Assembly (NCBI RefSeq): GCF_048564905.1
Contig: NC_133006.1
Location: forward strand, 22,598,001 to 22,662,000
Direction: 5' to 3'
DNA length: 64,000 nt
From: Vicugna pacos
Taxonomy: Eukaryota > Chordata > Mammalia > Artiodactyla > Camelidae
The notes under the pieces were generated by a model, which searched no databases, had not been told where the DNA came from, and saw nothing but the letters and a program-made list of their open reading frames with translations. Of the stretch, positions 11,831 to 23,100 are shown piece after piece; within the stretch, counting starts at the first letter, position 1; each line of letters starts with the position of its first letter. Position numbers and translations under genes: made by a program.

Positions 11831-13186
11831 TATTGGGAAAGGTTTTGAAGATTCTATCATATTCCACGTCTCCTCTATTTTCCTTGGCTTGGCTTTTTCA
11901 CTTCAGGTTTCAATAACTGTTGTCAATGCCCATGACATAGCAGGACAAATGTCTGGAGAGGAGACTGAGATGTGGTAGAATAAAGCCACAGATCCAGAAG
12001 GTGCTGTGAGTAGGAAAGGGAGGGGCAGAGGGGCGAAAGAACCATCATTAGTCCGTTTTTATCCTCTCTTTAGAGCTTTACTGGCTGGAGGTGACAGGAC
12101 TGGTAGTTTGGGTTGACAAGCTGAGACTAACCTACTGTAAGATCCTAGGTTTTCCACCATACATTATGCACAGTTCTGAAACAGATAAACAAAAGTGAAG
12201 TTACACTTGTAATAGTCATGCTATATCTTGGCATTATATAGTTCTTTGTTATTTAAGATGCACATCTGCATCCTTATTTTGATTATGTGTTCTTTAGAAC
12301 GATGAGTCAATCAATTATTTTTCCATATGAGAAAAATGAAGATCAATGTAGTGAGCTGACTCCCTCAATGTCATTCAGCTAATTAATTATATTTCTCTAA
12401 TTGCAACCATCTACAGTAAAATTCATCCTCCTCACCTCCCGAGCCCAAACTTGGAAAATTTAAATTATGTTGGAAACCAGAAAAAATGACATGCTATTTT
12501 GTATGTGGTGCAGAAAATTTATGGACTTGAGTACCCTAAGAAATCATGTAGACAAAATTAGTAATAGCTTTGAAAAAGTGTAGAGAGGGTTAGGAGGAGT
12601 AGGTTCATAAGTTGCTGTTAAGAGAAGCAATATATTTGGAGAAATAGCTCTAACATTAGGATCTACCATAAATTAATGCCATAACAACCTTCAGGGTGTA
12701 TTAGTTGTTTCTGATATTAGAAAGAGAAAAAGACCTTTGGTGAGCAGTGCAATGACATGAGGACATCATGAAATTTAATCTATGAACTAAGCATGGATTT
12801 TTAGGGCTGGGGTTTTGGCTTGGAGGGAAAATAAACATCAGAATTCAGATTCAGGGGAACTGGGGTTTCACAGACTACTTACTATGATTCTGCACCCCAT
12901 TCACTGCTGTCTCCACTCTCCTGGGCAATTCTAAATCCACACCCCTCCACCGTGCACTCACCCACGATGTCTTCACCTCCACCCGGGCTTATCATGGCGG
13001 CCAGAATGACGGCCCCTAGAATCAGGGCCTTCTTCAGGGACATCCTCCTCCAAGGGTCTCCTCAGGAGTGGCTGTTCTGAGTGGAGCTGTGATGCGATCT
13101 TGCAAGGAAGGAGATCTAAAGAGGAGAACTAGCGGAGGAAACCAGGCAGGAGTAGGCCACAAGGCCTAACCCTGCTGTATCATGCT

Positions 13187-13237
13187 TCAGCCCGTCAGAG
13201 AAATTCCCTGAGCTGACACCTCAGTTGCCAGTTGAAG
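13187..13237 (-). promoter_or_regulatory. Degenerate X-Y promoter of the DYA-like gene
   Basis: About 150-190 bases upstream of the ATG, the minus strand reads an X-like box (CTGGCAACTGAGGTGTCAG) followed at class II-like spacing by TCTGACGGG where a Y box (CTGATTGG) would be expected. The core CCAAT of the Y box is lost. NF-Y binding would probably be weak, unlike the intact boxes of the DYB-like and DQB genes here. The assignment rests on position and partial match only. Confidence 0.4.
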
Positions 13238-13420
13238 CGTTTTTATGAAGAGCCCTGGAAGAAGCCTGGAAAATTCCTTTGCTTTGAATTATCTAAGGGC
13301 ACAGGTTCACAATGGAGCAGAAGGAACATTTTCATGGCATAGAATGAGCGGGAGGAGAGAAACAGAAAGCTCTGTTCATTCTGACAGAATGTGCGTGTGT
13401 GTGAGGAGGGCCGTGGAGTA

Positions 13421-13498
13421 GCCTCCCTCCCTCCCTCCTGCTCTCCCGCCCTCCCTCCCTTCCTTCCTTTCTTCCTTCCTCCCTTCCTTCCTTTCGTC
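13421..13498. repeat. Polypyrimidine (CCCT/CCTT)n tract
   Basis: An almost pure C/T run sits about 380 bases upstream of the DYA-like start codon. Such mirror-like tracts can form triplex DNA. No protein site is implied. Confidence 0.85.
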
Positions 13499-13499
13499 T

Positions 13500-14640
13500 T
13501 ACTGTAAATGATATTGTATTTTTAATTTTGCTTCATTTCTTCATTGCCATATATAGAAATACAAATTGATTTTTTGATTGTTTTTGAAATCTGCAATTTT
13601 GATGAACTCCCTTATTAGTTCCAGGAGGGTTTTTTGGGGGGAATTCCTTGGGATTTTTTATATAGACCATGATATCAAATGAGGATAGGTATAAATTTAT
13701 TTCACTTATTTCTGATCTGCATGTGTTCTGACCACCTCCCATTCATCCTGTTGATGAAGAAGAACTCCCCAACCCTAACTAGTATGTGATGGGTGAACAC
13801 ACAACACCCCAAATGGACAGATGAGATTGATAGCAATTTCTCACATATACTCACAGCCTGAGGGAGGAGGGCACTGCCCGTGTAGGGCAACACGGAGGTT
13901 GCACTCAGAAACACAGTCAATAAGCAGGGGCTATGAGAGGCAGCCTTTGTAGTGACAAGAGAATGGGGTCCCCCCCGGACTTCACAGGAGGATGTTGTTA
14001 TTTGAATAGTTCCATGTGCTGGCAGCGGCCTGAAACCTTAGACCGAGAATCAGGTCCAGTGCAGCTGTTCAGGCTGATAGGGGAAGTTGCTGCGTGGAGG
14101 AAAAAATCTGGTGAAAGCAGGGGAACTCATGGTTAGGACTTTGGGCCCTTTGAGGCTTGACGATTTCACAACAGCACAGATTTGAGATCGCGCAGTAAGG
14201 CAGGCCATTTGTTTCCCTTTCTTGTTTGAGTTTTCCGACTGGGGCTTCCAATACTGTGTTAACTGGAAGTAGGAGAAAAGGCATATGACCAGGGGGATAG
14301 AATCATAAAATATTATTTGACAGAGCTCAACCTCTGCTCTTCACTTCAAAAAATAATCTAGTAATTAAAGAACTAGTATTCAAAAGGAATTTTCTCAGTT
14401 TAAGAAAGTCTGCACACATCAGACTCAATGGTGAAATATTTAACATTTTCTTCTTGACTATATTTGCAATATTGGAAGTGGTAGACAAGGAAAAGTGACA
14501 AGAAAAAGAAATAAAAGGTTTAAGGGTAGCAAAGGAGGTAAAATGATTTACTCTTGATGTGATCATGTACTTAGAAAAAGAAATAGTAGACTAACTAGTA
14601 GATTCAGTAAGTAAGTTAAACAGTATTGGGAATGAAAGGG
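13500..14640. other. No gene recognised
   Basis: Only short frames without similarity on either strand, and no confident repeat. Confidence 0.4.
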
Positions 14641-15540
14641 TGATATACGGAAAGCCAATTCTATTCTGCTCTACCAGAAACAAAGAAAAATCAAAATTGA
14701 GAAAATGATACCTTTCAGAGTAGCACCCCAAAATATTGAATATCTAGGAATAAATCTAGCAAGATATGGACAAGACTTGCATACTGAAAACTACAGAACT
14801 TCATGGGGAGAAATCAATGAACCTTCATAAATGATGAGCATGTACAGATTAGAAGTAGTAAGAGTAAATACTTCAAATGTCAGTTTTCTCTAAGTTAATC
14901 TATATTCAATTAAATTTTCATTGAAGATCAAGGCAAGGATTTTTGTTCGCTTGCTCGATCGTTTATTTTGCTTTGTTTCTTCTGCTTTTTTTTTTTTTTT
15001 GGTGTGTATGTGTGTGAGAAGGCTTCAAACTAAATTTAAAATTCATATGCAAATTTATAGTCTTAGAATCACCTAGGAAATTTTCAAAAATAAGAACAAA
15101 ACTGGAAGAAAATTAGTACAAGATAACAAAAGCCTTATTCGTTTGCGTTGTGTGGTATTGGCTATATTAGTTAACATGTTGTGGTATATTAATCTACATA
15201 GTGTGATATTAGCTGGAGTATACACAGACAGGAAGATAGAATAAAATAGAAATTCTAGAATCAGATCCCCTCTCAGATAAAATGCTCTGGCCTATTGTGG
15301 CACCGCAGAGCCATAGGAGAAAGATGGTCTTTTCAATAAATGTTACCAGGTGGTTTGAAGGTCCCTTTGAGAAAATTTACTGTGACACTTACTCTAATCA
15401 TTAATAAAATCGATTTCAGACAGATTGAAAGTAGTTGGTAGAATTTAACATTGAAGCAAATTGGGACTTGAATTTCCTTTGAGGGATGAAATTGTTATAC
15501 TTTTAATTTTTTAAATCAGATGTGAGACTATACAGATTGT
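14640..15540 (+). repeat. LINE-1 ORF2 fragment
   Basis: One frame reads EYLGINLARYGQDLHTENYR then TSWGEINEP (about 14738-14824), a diverged copy of the KYLGINL...DLYTENY block near the end of the L1 ORF2 reverse transcriptase. Further L1 phrases ('TAAAATTCATATGCAAATT') follow. It is broken and old. Confidence 0.65.
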
Positions 15541-15589
15541 TAATTTTTTGAGGCCACTTTGGTAAATTGTATGGGGTAGATTAAAATGG

Positions 15590-16005
15590 GTACAAAGTAT
15601 TTGCCACTCACCTCATGAAGACAAAGATTGTGTTTCCCATTCCCTTTAACCTGGGCTGACCCTATACTCACTTAGACCATTAGAATGTGGTGAAAATGAT
15701 GCCACACAAGTTCTGAGGCCAAGTTTAAAGAAGCCTCGTAGCTGTTCCTTTCATCTCTTGGGAGCCCTCAGCAAGGTCGGGCTCTGGTGAGGACTGCCAG
15801 CAACTCAGTGTTTCCCCATGTCGTGGAAAGGGAAGAACTCTGACCTCTTTGGCCCTTTAAGTGCACTAATCCCAGCCATGCAGGCTCCACCTTCAGGACC
15901 TCACCGCCTCCCATAGGCCCTGCCTCCTAATGCCATCACACTAGGGCTTAGTCTCCATATACACCTCTTGTAGAGACGCAAGCATTCAGAACATAGCAGA
16001 TATAC
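15590..16005 (-). mobile_element. Old LTR remnants including an MLT1/MST-like MaLR piece
   Basis: The right half ('CAGGACCTCACCGCCTCCC', 'GCCTCCTAATGCCATCACAC', ending 'AAGCATTCAGAACATAGCAG') is the reverse complement of the start of MaLR LTRs. The left half ('CTGGGCTGACCCTATACTC', 'GACCATTAGAATGTGGTG') looks like another ancient repeat I cannot name. Both are broken. Confidence 0.55.
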
Positions 16006-16629
16006 GGATGTGGATTTTATTGTCAATCATGTAACATTTGCACTTATAATTTTAATAGATACTTTCAAGCTGCCACTCATGACGCTACTAATAACACGTG
16101 AGAAAATCCTTTCCATGGAATCTTCCAAATCCTTGATTTAAAAACCAGACTATTTTATTTGCCAGTTTTGGGGAGAAATATTACATCACGTTATTTGAAT
16201 TTATATTTTCTTCTGATTATTGGTGTGTTTGAGTACACATTTTATGTTTATTGGCCTTTGATACATTCTTTTCTGTAAATAGTCTAAATCTTTGCCCAAT
16301 TTTCTGTTGTGTATTTTTCCTCATGTATTTATTGATTTGTTGGCAATTTTACATAATAAGAAAGTTAACCCAGTGTCTTGTATGTTGCAAAGTTTTCCTG
16401 AGTTTTACATATCTTTAAAATTTATTTTATCCATGCAAATAAATTTTTAATTTTTATTGAGATACATATTTTTCTTTATGTCTTCCCAATTTTGTGTCTT
16501 GCTTAGGAAGACTCTTTTTCTTTTAAAAAAGTGTATTTTAACAGGTTTCTTGAGGTATAATTTACTTACCACAAATTCATTCTTTGTACATGTAAAATGT
16601 AATGTTTTTAGTAAATTTATAGATTTTTT

Positions 16630-17140
16630 CTTTTTACATTTTTTATTGAGTTAACATTAGTTTATAACACTATATAAGTTTTATGTTAAAACCTTACATA
16701 TGTCTACTTTTGTACACACTAGAGCATGCTCACTGGCAAAATTTTAGTTTCCATTCGTCTTCACACAGTCGATCCCTTTTACCCCTTTCATCTTCCTCCC
16801 ACATCTGAGTATTTATCCAAAGACTACGAAGAAACTAACTCAAAAGGATATATGCCTCCCCATGCATTTAGCACAGCACTGTTTACAGTAGCCAAGATAT
16901 GGAAACAATCTAAGTGCCCATCAACAGATGACCAGACTAAAAAAGATGTGATATGTGGTATAGATAAACACATACATACAATGGAATACAGTTGGCCATA
17001 AAGAAGATGAAGTCTTGACATTTTCAACTACATGGATGGACCTTGAGGGTATGCTGTTAAGTGAAATAAGTCTGATGGAGGAAGATAAATACTGTACTAT
17101 TTTACACACGTGGAATGCAAAAAACAAATAAAACAAATGA
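16630..17140 (+). repeat. LINE-1 3' UTR region
   Basis: Canonical L1 phrases in order: 'GAGTATTTATCCAAAGACTA', 'GTTTACAGTAGCCAAGATAT', 'CTAAGTGCCCATCAACAGAT', 'ACATGGATGGACCTTGAGGG' and 'GTGAAATAAGTCTGATGGAG'. The short frames across it are by-products. Confidence 0.8.
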
Positions 17141-17594
17141 ACAAAAAAAATGCTCAGATACAGAGAACAGAGTAGTGGTTCTTTTGATTGGTTAATTCAA
17201 TCTGTTTTCATTTAGGGTGATTATTGATAGATAAGACATAGTCCTGCCATTCTGTCTTTTGTTTTCCTTCTTTTTTTTTTTTTGTATCTCCCATGTTTTT
17301 GTTTCCCTTGTGTTTCTGTCTGCCATTTTAGTTTGGTGGTTTTATAGGATGTTTTCCTCAGTTTCCCCTTTTTTAATTCTTCATGTCTCTGCTCTACGTT
17401 TGTTTTGTAGTTACCATGAGGTGGGTATAAAACGTCTCATAGGTAAAATAGTCTTTTTTTCCTGCTGATAGCATCTTATCTTCATTTTCCTATATGGCTT
17501 CTGTACTTTTTCTCTTCCTTTTTTGTGCTTCTGTTGTTTGAAATTATCCCATTTTATGTTATATTTGTTTCCAAACTGAAGTAGCTATAGTTAT

Positions 17595-17850
17595 GACTGA
17601 TTAACTCATTGACCTTTCAACCTCCAAGCACTCTCTCCCAGAAGTCAAGGGGGTGGGTCTGAAAGTTCCAACCCTCTGATCACATGTTTCCGTCTCCTGA
17701 AAACCAGCCCCCACCCTTAAGTGAGGTCCACGTGTCACCTCATTAATACAACGAGACATCTTTGTCTTCTCCTTAGTTATGAAATTCCAAGGGTTTAGGA
17801 GCTCTGTGCCAGGAATGGGGACAAAGACCAAATATATATTTCATTTTATA
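17595..17850 (-). mobile_element. Ancient solo LTR-like element, copy 1
   Basis: The reverse complement contains 'CAGAGGGTTGGAACTTTCAG' and 'TGAGTTAATCAGTCATAAC'. The same pattern occurs in plus orientation near 26000-26110, so this is a dispersed element. It looks like an old retroviral LTR of ERVL/MaLR kind. The exact family is not assigned, and it is broken. Confidence 0.5.
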
Positions 17851-17859
17851 AACCACAAT

Positions 17860-18100
17860 ATCACATGCTGGAAAAAATTAAGTTGCATTTTGTATAGTTA
17901 AAAATTTCTTAAGATGGTAGAATCTTATGTAAAATATTCTTACCACAATAAAGGCAGGGGAACACAGGGAAACATTTGGAGGTGATGGATATGTTTATTT
18001 CCTTGATTGTGGTTGAGTCATATGCATATGTTCAAACTCTTCAAATTTTATACATTAATTAAGTGTAGTTTTTGTATATGAATTATATCTCAATAGGGCC
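17860..18100 (+). repeat. LINE-1 extreme 3' end
   Basis: The segment ending 'GTATATGAATTATATCTCAA' after a 'GGAGGTGATGGATATGTTTA' motif is a typical L1M 3' terminus. Confidence 0.6.
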
Positions 18101-20120
18101 TGGGAGAAAAGAGCACATGAGAAGAAATAGGTCCCTTTTGCTGCCTTCGGAAGTTGTTGTGAGAATACGAAGTCCCAACGGCTGCAGGTGCCCTACCCCC
18201 ACCTCAGGAAAGCTGAAATGCTAAGAATAGGAGGGGATGAGACAAGGTCCTGGGGCCACGGGTGACGCCACTGGACAGCTAAACTGACAAACTCTGGAGA
18301 CGCCCTACCTGGGGTCCATCTGCTATGCAAAATAATACGTAAAAAATTAAAGTCAGATTGACTGGATTTTTTCTGCTACTAGCAAGAGAAAACATCTTCA
18401 TTGAACTATTCCTACCATACATTTTAATTCCCCCTTATAATATCACACCAGGCTTCAAATAAAAGGAGAGAAATCATTTCATCTCAGAAGATAAAGCAAG
18501 AGTAAAGTTGTAACTCTGGGATCAAACAAAACTTATCTCCACTGTATGCATATTGCAGACATGACTATCACCTTATTCAATTCCTATAGCACGGTGACTT
18601 GTTTAGCACAAATAATATATGATGCAATTAAGATATTCAAAAAATAAACTGAATATGCTTAAAGGTAGAATAATTGTCTCTGACAGTGAAGGAATTGTGT
18701 TCAAATGACGAACACTTCGGAATAAACTTTTAATCACCTCTCAGGACTGCCTTCCATTTGAAACTGACTCTTCAAATGGAACAAAACAGCAGAATCCTCC
18801 ATTTGCTTAGCCAATTTAGTCACCCTTCTGTGAAACCTATCCAACTACTTTATAATTTATATTGCATAAATTACTTCTAATATAATAATTTACTTATATT
18901 ACTGAAGCCTTTGGAATTTAGAATTATATACTGATTTACTAGTTGCCAAATGTTTCATATGAGGGTCAAAGATTTCTTTGATTTGCTTCTCTAGCTTGCT
19001 TTCCATCACACACGTTTTGTCAAGTTTGTTTCAATTCTGATTGCCCATTCTCAGTTTTCATGTATTGCCTTCTTAATCTTTTGGATTAAATTTTTATTAC
19101 ATAAACTATCTGAATGTTCCTCAATTTAAAATGATTAAATAAGATATATTCAGAGAAGTCAAGCTTTCACTCTGTTCCTTACAACCTCTTTTCTCACTGT
19201 CCTATAAGCAACCATTTTTACAAACCTTCCATCCTTTCCACATATACAGGTCAGTAGAATAGAAGACGACAGAATAGAGTGGGTATAGCCATACATTCCT
19301 ATTCTTCTCCTCTATTTTATTAAACAAGATGTTGTATACTATACACACTCTCTTGTACCTTGCTCCAAATATATTTTGGAGATTATTCCACAGCAGGGTA
19401 TAGAGAGCTTCTCATCTCTCCTACCCCCCAGCAGCAGGGTCCTTCATTATTTAGATCAGTGTAGTCACACATTCCCTTTTTGTTTCCCAGCCTTTTCTCT
19501 GATTTCTGCTAAAGTAAGATCCACACCGGATTCTCCTGTAATGGAGTTTGTGACACCACCTGGGGGTGGGGCTCAGAAATGCATCTTTTCCACTACAGTG
19601 GCTTTGTGCTGACAGCTTCTGAGAGCACTGACGACATCCCAAGACAAAGAGTCAGCATGCTGCTGATTCAAGAGATGGGAAAAAAGACTGAGGTGTTGAA
19701 GGCTACCCTTAATTAGCAAAAGGGAAGTTCTAGAAGGACTCAGGTTTAGATATTTTCTTTAAAAAAAAATCAGGGAAAAAGAGACCCCAAAATGTGATTG
19801 AAGGCATCACATCCTGACAAGTTACCTGTATTTCTTATAGCTGTTTTCTTTCCTGTGTTCCATGGTGTGAAGGGGCCTGTGTGTTTGTCTTTGACGATGC
19901 AAAGCCTGCCTTTCAGTCAGAGCTTTCTCCTAGCCCAGGGAAACATGCCTAAATACAGAATGCAGAAAACCTAAGCAAAAACAGGGAATGAAGCAAAGAA
20001 ACCTTCCAGATCACATGTGACCAAAATTCAGGAACATAAGTGAAAATGATTTTTGTTTTGTGATGCAATTCTCCCTTCCCCTTTTCCTTCTCCTTCTTGT
20101 CATTGAAGCTGTATGAAGTA
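18100..20120. other. Spacer; L1-like piece near 19100-19440, otherwise nothing recognised
   Basis: The phrase 'TATTTTGGAGATTATTCCAC' with 'TATAGAGAGCTTCTCATCT' near 19370-19420 resembles an L1M 3' segment. The rest shows no exon, RNA gene or named repeat. Confidence 0.4.
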
Positions 20121-20129
20121 GATGATTTC

Positions 20130-23100
20130 ACTCTCTGTGTATTTGAGAAAATACATACAAAGCAATGTGGGCAGCAGGTGAGCTCAGATGCGCAGAAAGC
20201 AGCCAGGGTAAACAGAGAGGCCCGGGAGAGAATGGAGATAAGGCGCTGCAATCAGTGCTGCCGCTTCCAGGTCAAGGGCAGGGCTGAGGAAGCCATCAAG
20301 AAGGACACTTGCTGCAGAGTCACTGAACCAGGAGCAAACCAGATCCCGAGAAAGTCTTATCTTTGTGGAAGAATAAGAACTAAGCTGGAAACTTTTTGAT
20401 GCTTTGAAGAAGCTGGGACAGAAAGTTCTTGCTTGAGGGTCATCATCTTCCCTTCAGCTCAGGAGTCCTGCAGGAGACAAAAGACAGTGTTGTTTCCAGA
20501 CCCAACTCTACAAGCAGCCTTTTCACCCCAATCTCTTAGGGCCTCATGTTAAAGCACTGCAGTAAGGAGGGGAAATAATTCTTACATCTCCCTGAACTAA
20601 AGTGACTTTAGAGCTCAAGCCTCTTACCAATTGGTGAAAAGCTTTACTGCAAACTGCCTGAGTAGAATTCAGTCTTTCTCATTTTCTCTGTCTCCTATCT
20701 TGTCATCTCTACCATCAGTTCTCAGAGATCAAATCTATCTCCAAAAGAAGATTAGAGGGCGTTACCTGTTGGCTGAAGTCCAAGGTGTCCTGGGAAAGAG
20801 AAGGGAGGATATATACTTAGAAGATATGGAGGCAAGTCTGTCCTCAGGTACAATGTTCCCAGCACCTGATCTCCACCCAAGACTTCTGAAACACCACAGC
20901 CCACATCACAGGATGCCAGGGCAGAGAGGAGAGCAGACACTGAGCGCATGTGAGCCATGAAGTTCCTGGGACAGAAATCCAGTGTAACGTGATCAGCCCT
21001 CCTGTCCTTTCCTTCATTTGTCCCAGGATCTCTGCTTGAGATCTCCATGCGTGTTAATGCTTCTCTTATCTCTACAGACCATTACCTCTTATGCTTCACC
21101 CGTGAGTAACCATGGACTGTGGATTTCTGGATTTCTAAGAAACGCGAGGTTGACTAGGTAAAGGGAGGTTTTATGCAGGGTCATTGATATACAGACAACT
21201 AACTGAGCAAAGCCATATACATTTTTTTCCCTCTAAATAGTTTACAGGGAGTCTTAGCTGCCAATAAGCTCCTTACCTTCCTGGTTCCTGAAGTAGACGA
21301 ACAGCCCCACCCCAAGGAAGAGCAGACCCAGAACGAAGCCCCCGATTCCACTCAGCATCTTGCCTTGTGAAGATTCATCCTGTGCCCCTAAGAAAAGAAG
21401 CTAGATTTAGTGATTTTTACCTCAAATCCAGCCTAATTGAGACTCTGAGATTGAGAGCTTTGAGAATGGGGGAAGAGGGCTGCCCTGGAAGAGCTAGAGA
21501 GATTAAAATCCACACTGAATAGCTACAAGATTAAGGCACTGAACTAATTTAAATACCACAGCCCTGACATGAGGCCACACAACTGCAACATCTGATGAAT
21601 GAGGAGCCTGGAACTGAATAATGCTAAGAAGCTTGTCTAGGGCGACAGAGCTAATAAAAGGCAGAGCTGAGACAGGACTCCCCTCATGCCTAGAAGGTCC
21701 CTACACTGGAGAGGATGTACCTTCCCAGATTACAGTGAACTCAGAGCAACAGTGGCAGAAGCACAAGTCCAGCCTGAGGCAGGTACCCATGGCCAAGGGG
21801 TGACCATGACCTGTGACATCACAGGAGGCTCAAAACAGAGACACCTCTTCCCTGTGTGTCAGGCAGAATTTCCTCCCCAGGGGGCATAGGTATTTGTAGA
21901 AACTACCCCAGGGTATCTGTAAACTATCAGAGGATTTCTATCACAGGCTATCACGGAGCCCCCCAGGAACTTGTGCTGAAGGAGAGGAGAATGTGGAGCA
22001 AATGAGCACATGGTGCGGGGAGAGGAGGAACCTGACACTCAGGAGGAGGCAAGTCCCTCCTTGCGGGGGGAGAGGAATGCATGAGGTCACAAAGCTTCTC
22101 ACTCCATTCTACTGTGACAGGGCGCGTCCGGCTGGGGTGCTCCACTCGGCAGGTGTAGACCTCCCCACTCTGAGGAACCACTTCAAGCATCACCATGGTC
22201 TGGAAGGTCCAGTCTCCATTAGGGATCAGGCCTGTGGAGACCACCCCAGCCTCCTCTTCCTGGCCGTTCCGGAACCACCTGACTTCGATGTGGCCTGGAT
22301 AGAAGCCTGTCACAGAGCAGACCAGGAGGCTGTGGTGCTGCAGGGGCTGGGGCTTTGCAGGATACACGGTCACTGTGGGCTCCACTAGGAGAGAAGTGGT
22401 AGACGGAATAGTGAGGAAGATAGAATGAGTGTCCCGACCAGACTGCAGCCTTGGGCAGGCCAAGCTGGCCATGCGGCTGAAGAGGAGCCAGGGTCATGAG
22501 TCTTGAATTTAATCCATAAAGCAGGGGCCTGTTAGATTTTAGAGATGTTGGGAAACTGAATTTTTCCTCCATAACTTGAAATAGTTATTTATTGTTGAAT
22601 TAAAGTACTTACAAATTTTGCAAGACATGTGGTGTATTAATTAAAAGCACAATTTCTGGAGTTAGGCTACCTGGGCCTACTTCTAACTGATCAATCCTGG
22701 GAAAGTTTTAAAATTCCTCTGTTCCTCTGCCTTCTCATCTATAAAGGAGGATAGTGAGCCTAATTTACCTCTCAGAGTCAAATAAGTGTCAATGGACCTA
22801 ACATATATAAAGAAATGGCTGGAACTTAGCCTTTGATATATGTTAGTGACTTACTGAATTTATTAACTATGAGAGAAGATATGACTCAAAGTATAAAGAT
22901 AAATTAGGGAACAGAAGTGAGATAGATGGAGATACTGAGTGTGAAATGCTGGTTATGCTGCCTCGAGGAACTCACACCTTAGAACAGCACAAAACTGGTT
23001 CTTCCCCTGAGAAGCAGAAATACACAGAGGTCATTCTCTAACCCTGTGAGTTGTGTCTCAAGAAAAAAATGAGTCTTGCAGAGGAAAAGGAAGAAGGGAA

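Larger units (their letters stand above)
9065..13043 (-). pseudogene. DYA: DQA-like class II alpha gene, DYA candidate, frameshifted in exon 3
   Basis: The exons on the minus strand are: exon 1 13043-12962 (signal peptide MSLKKALILGA..., 82 coding bases), exon 2 11224-10976 (alpha1, 249 bases), exon 3 10250-9970 (alpha2), exon 4 9719-9542 with the stop at 9567-9565 (connecting peptide, membrane segment, short tail), and a 3' UTR ending near an AATAAA at about 9075. All splice sites are consensus. The alpha1 domain is open and resembles DQA ([20 protein letters not shown]). Asn62 and Asn69 are kept, but Arg76 is Asn (IKNSN for IKRSN). Exon 3 has 281 bases instead of 282. The frame changes after NGRFVQ near 10119 and would terminate within alpha2, before the membrane segment. 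The remaining exon frames stay clean, so the break is recent or a sequence error. It sits beside a DRB-like beta gene, as DYA does in ruminants. The alternative is a DQA paralogue. The DYA name is an inference from position and residues. Confidence 0.75.
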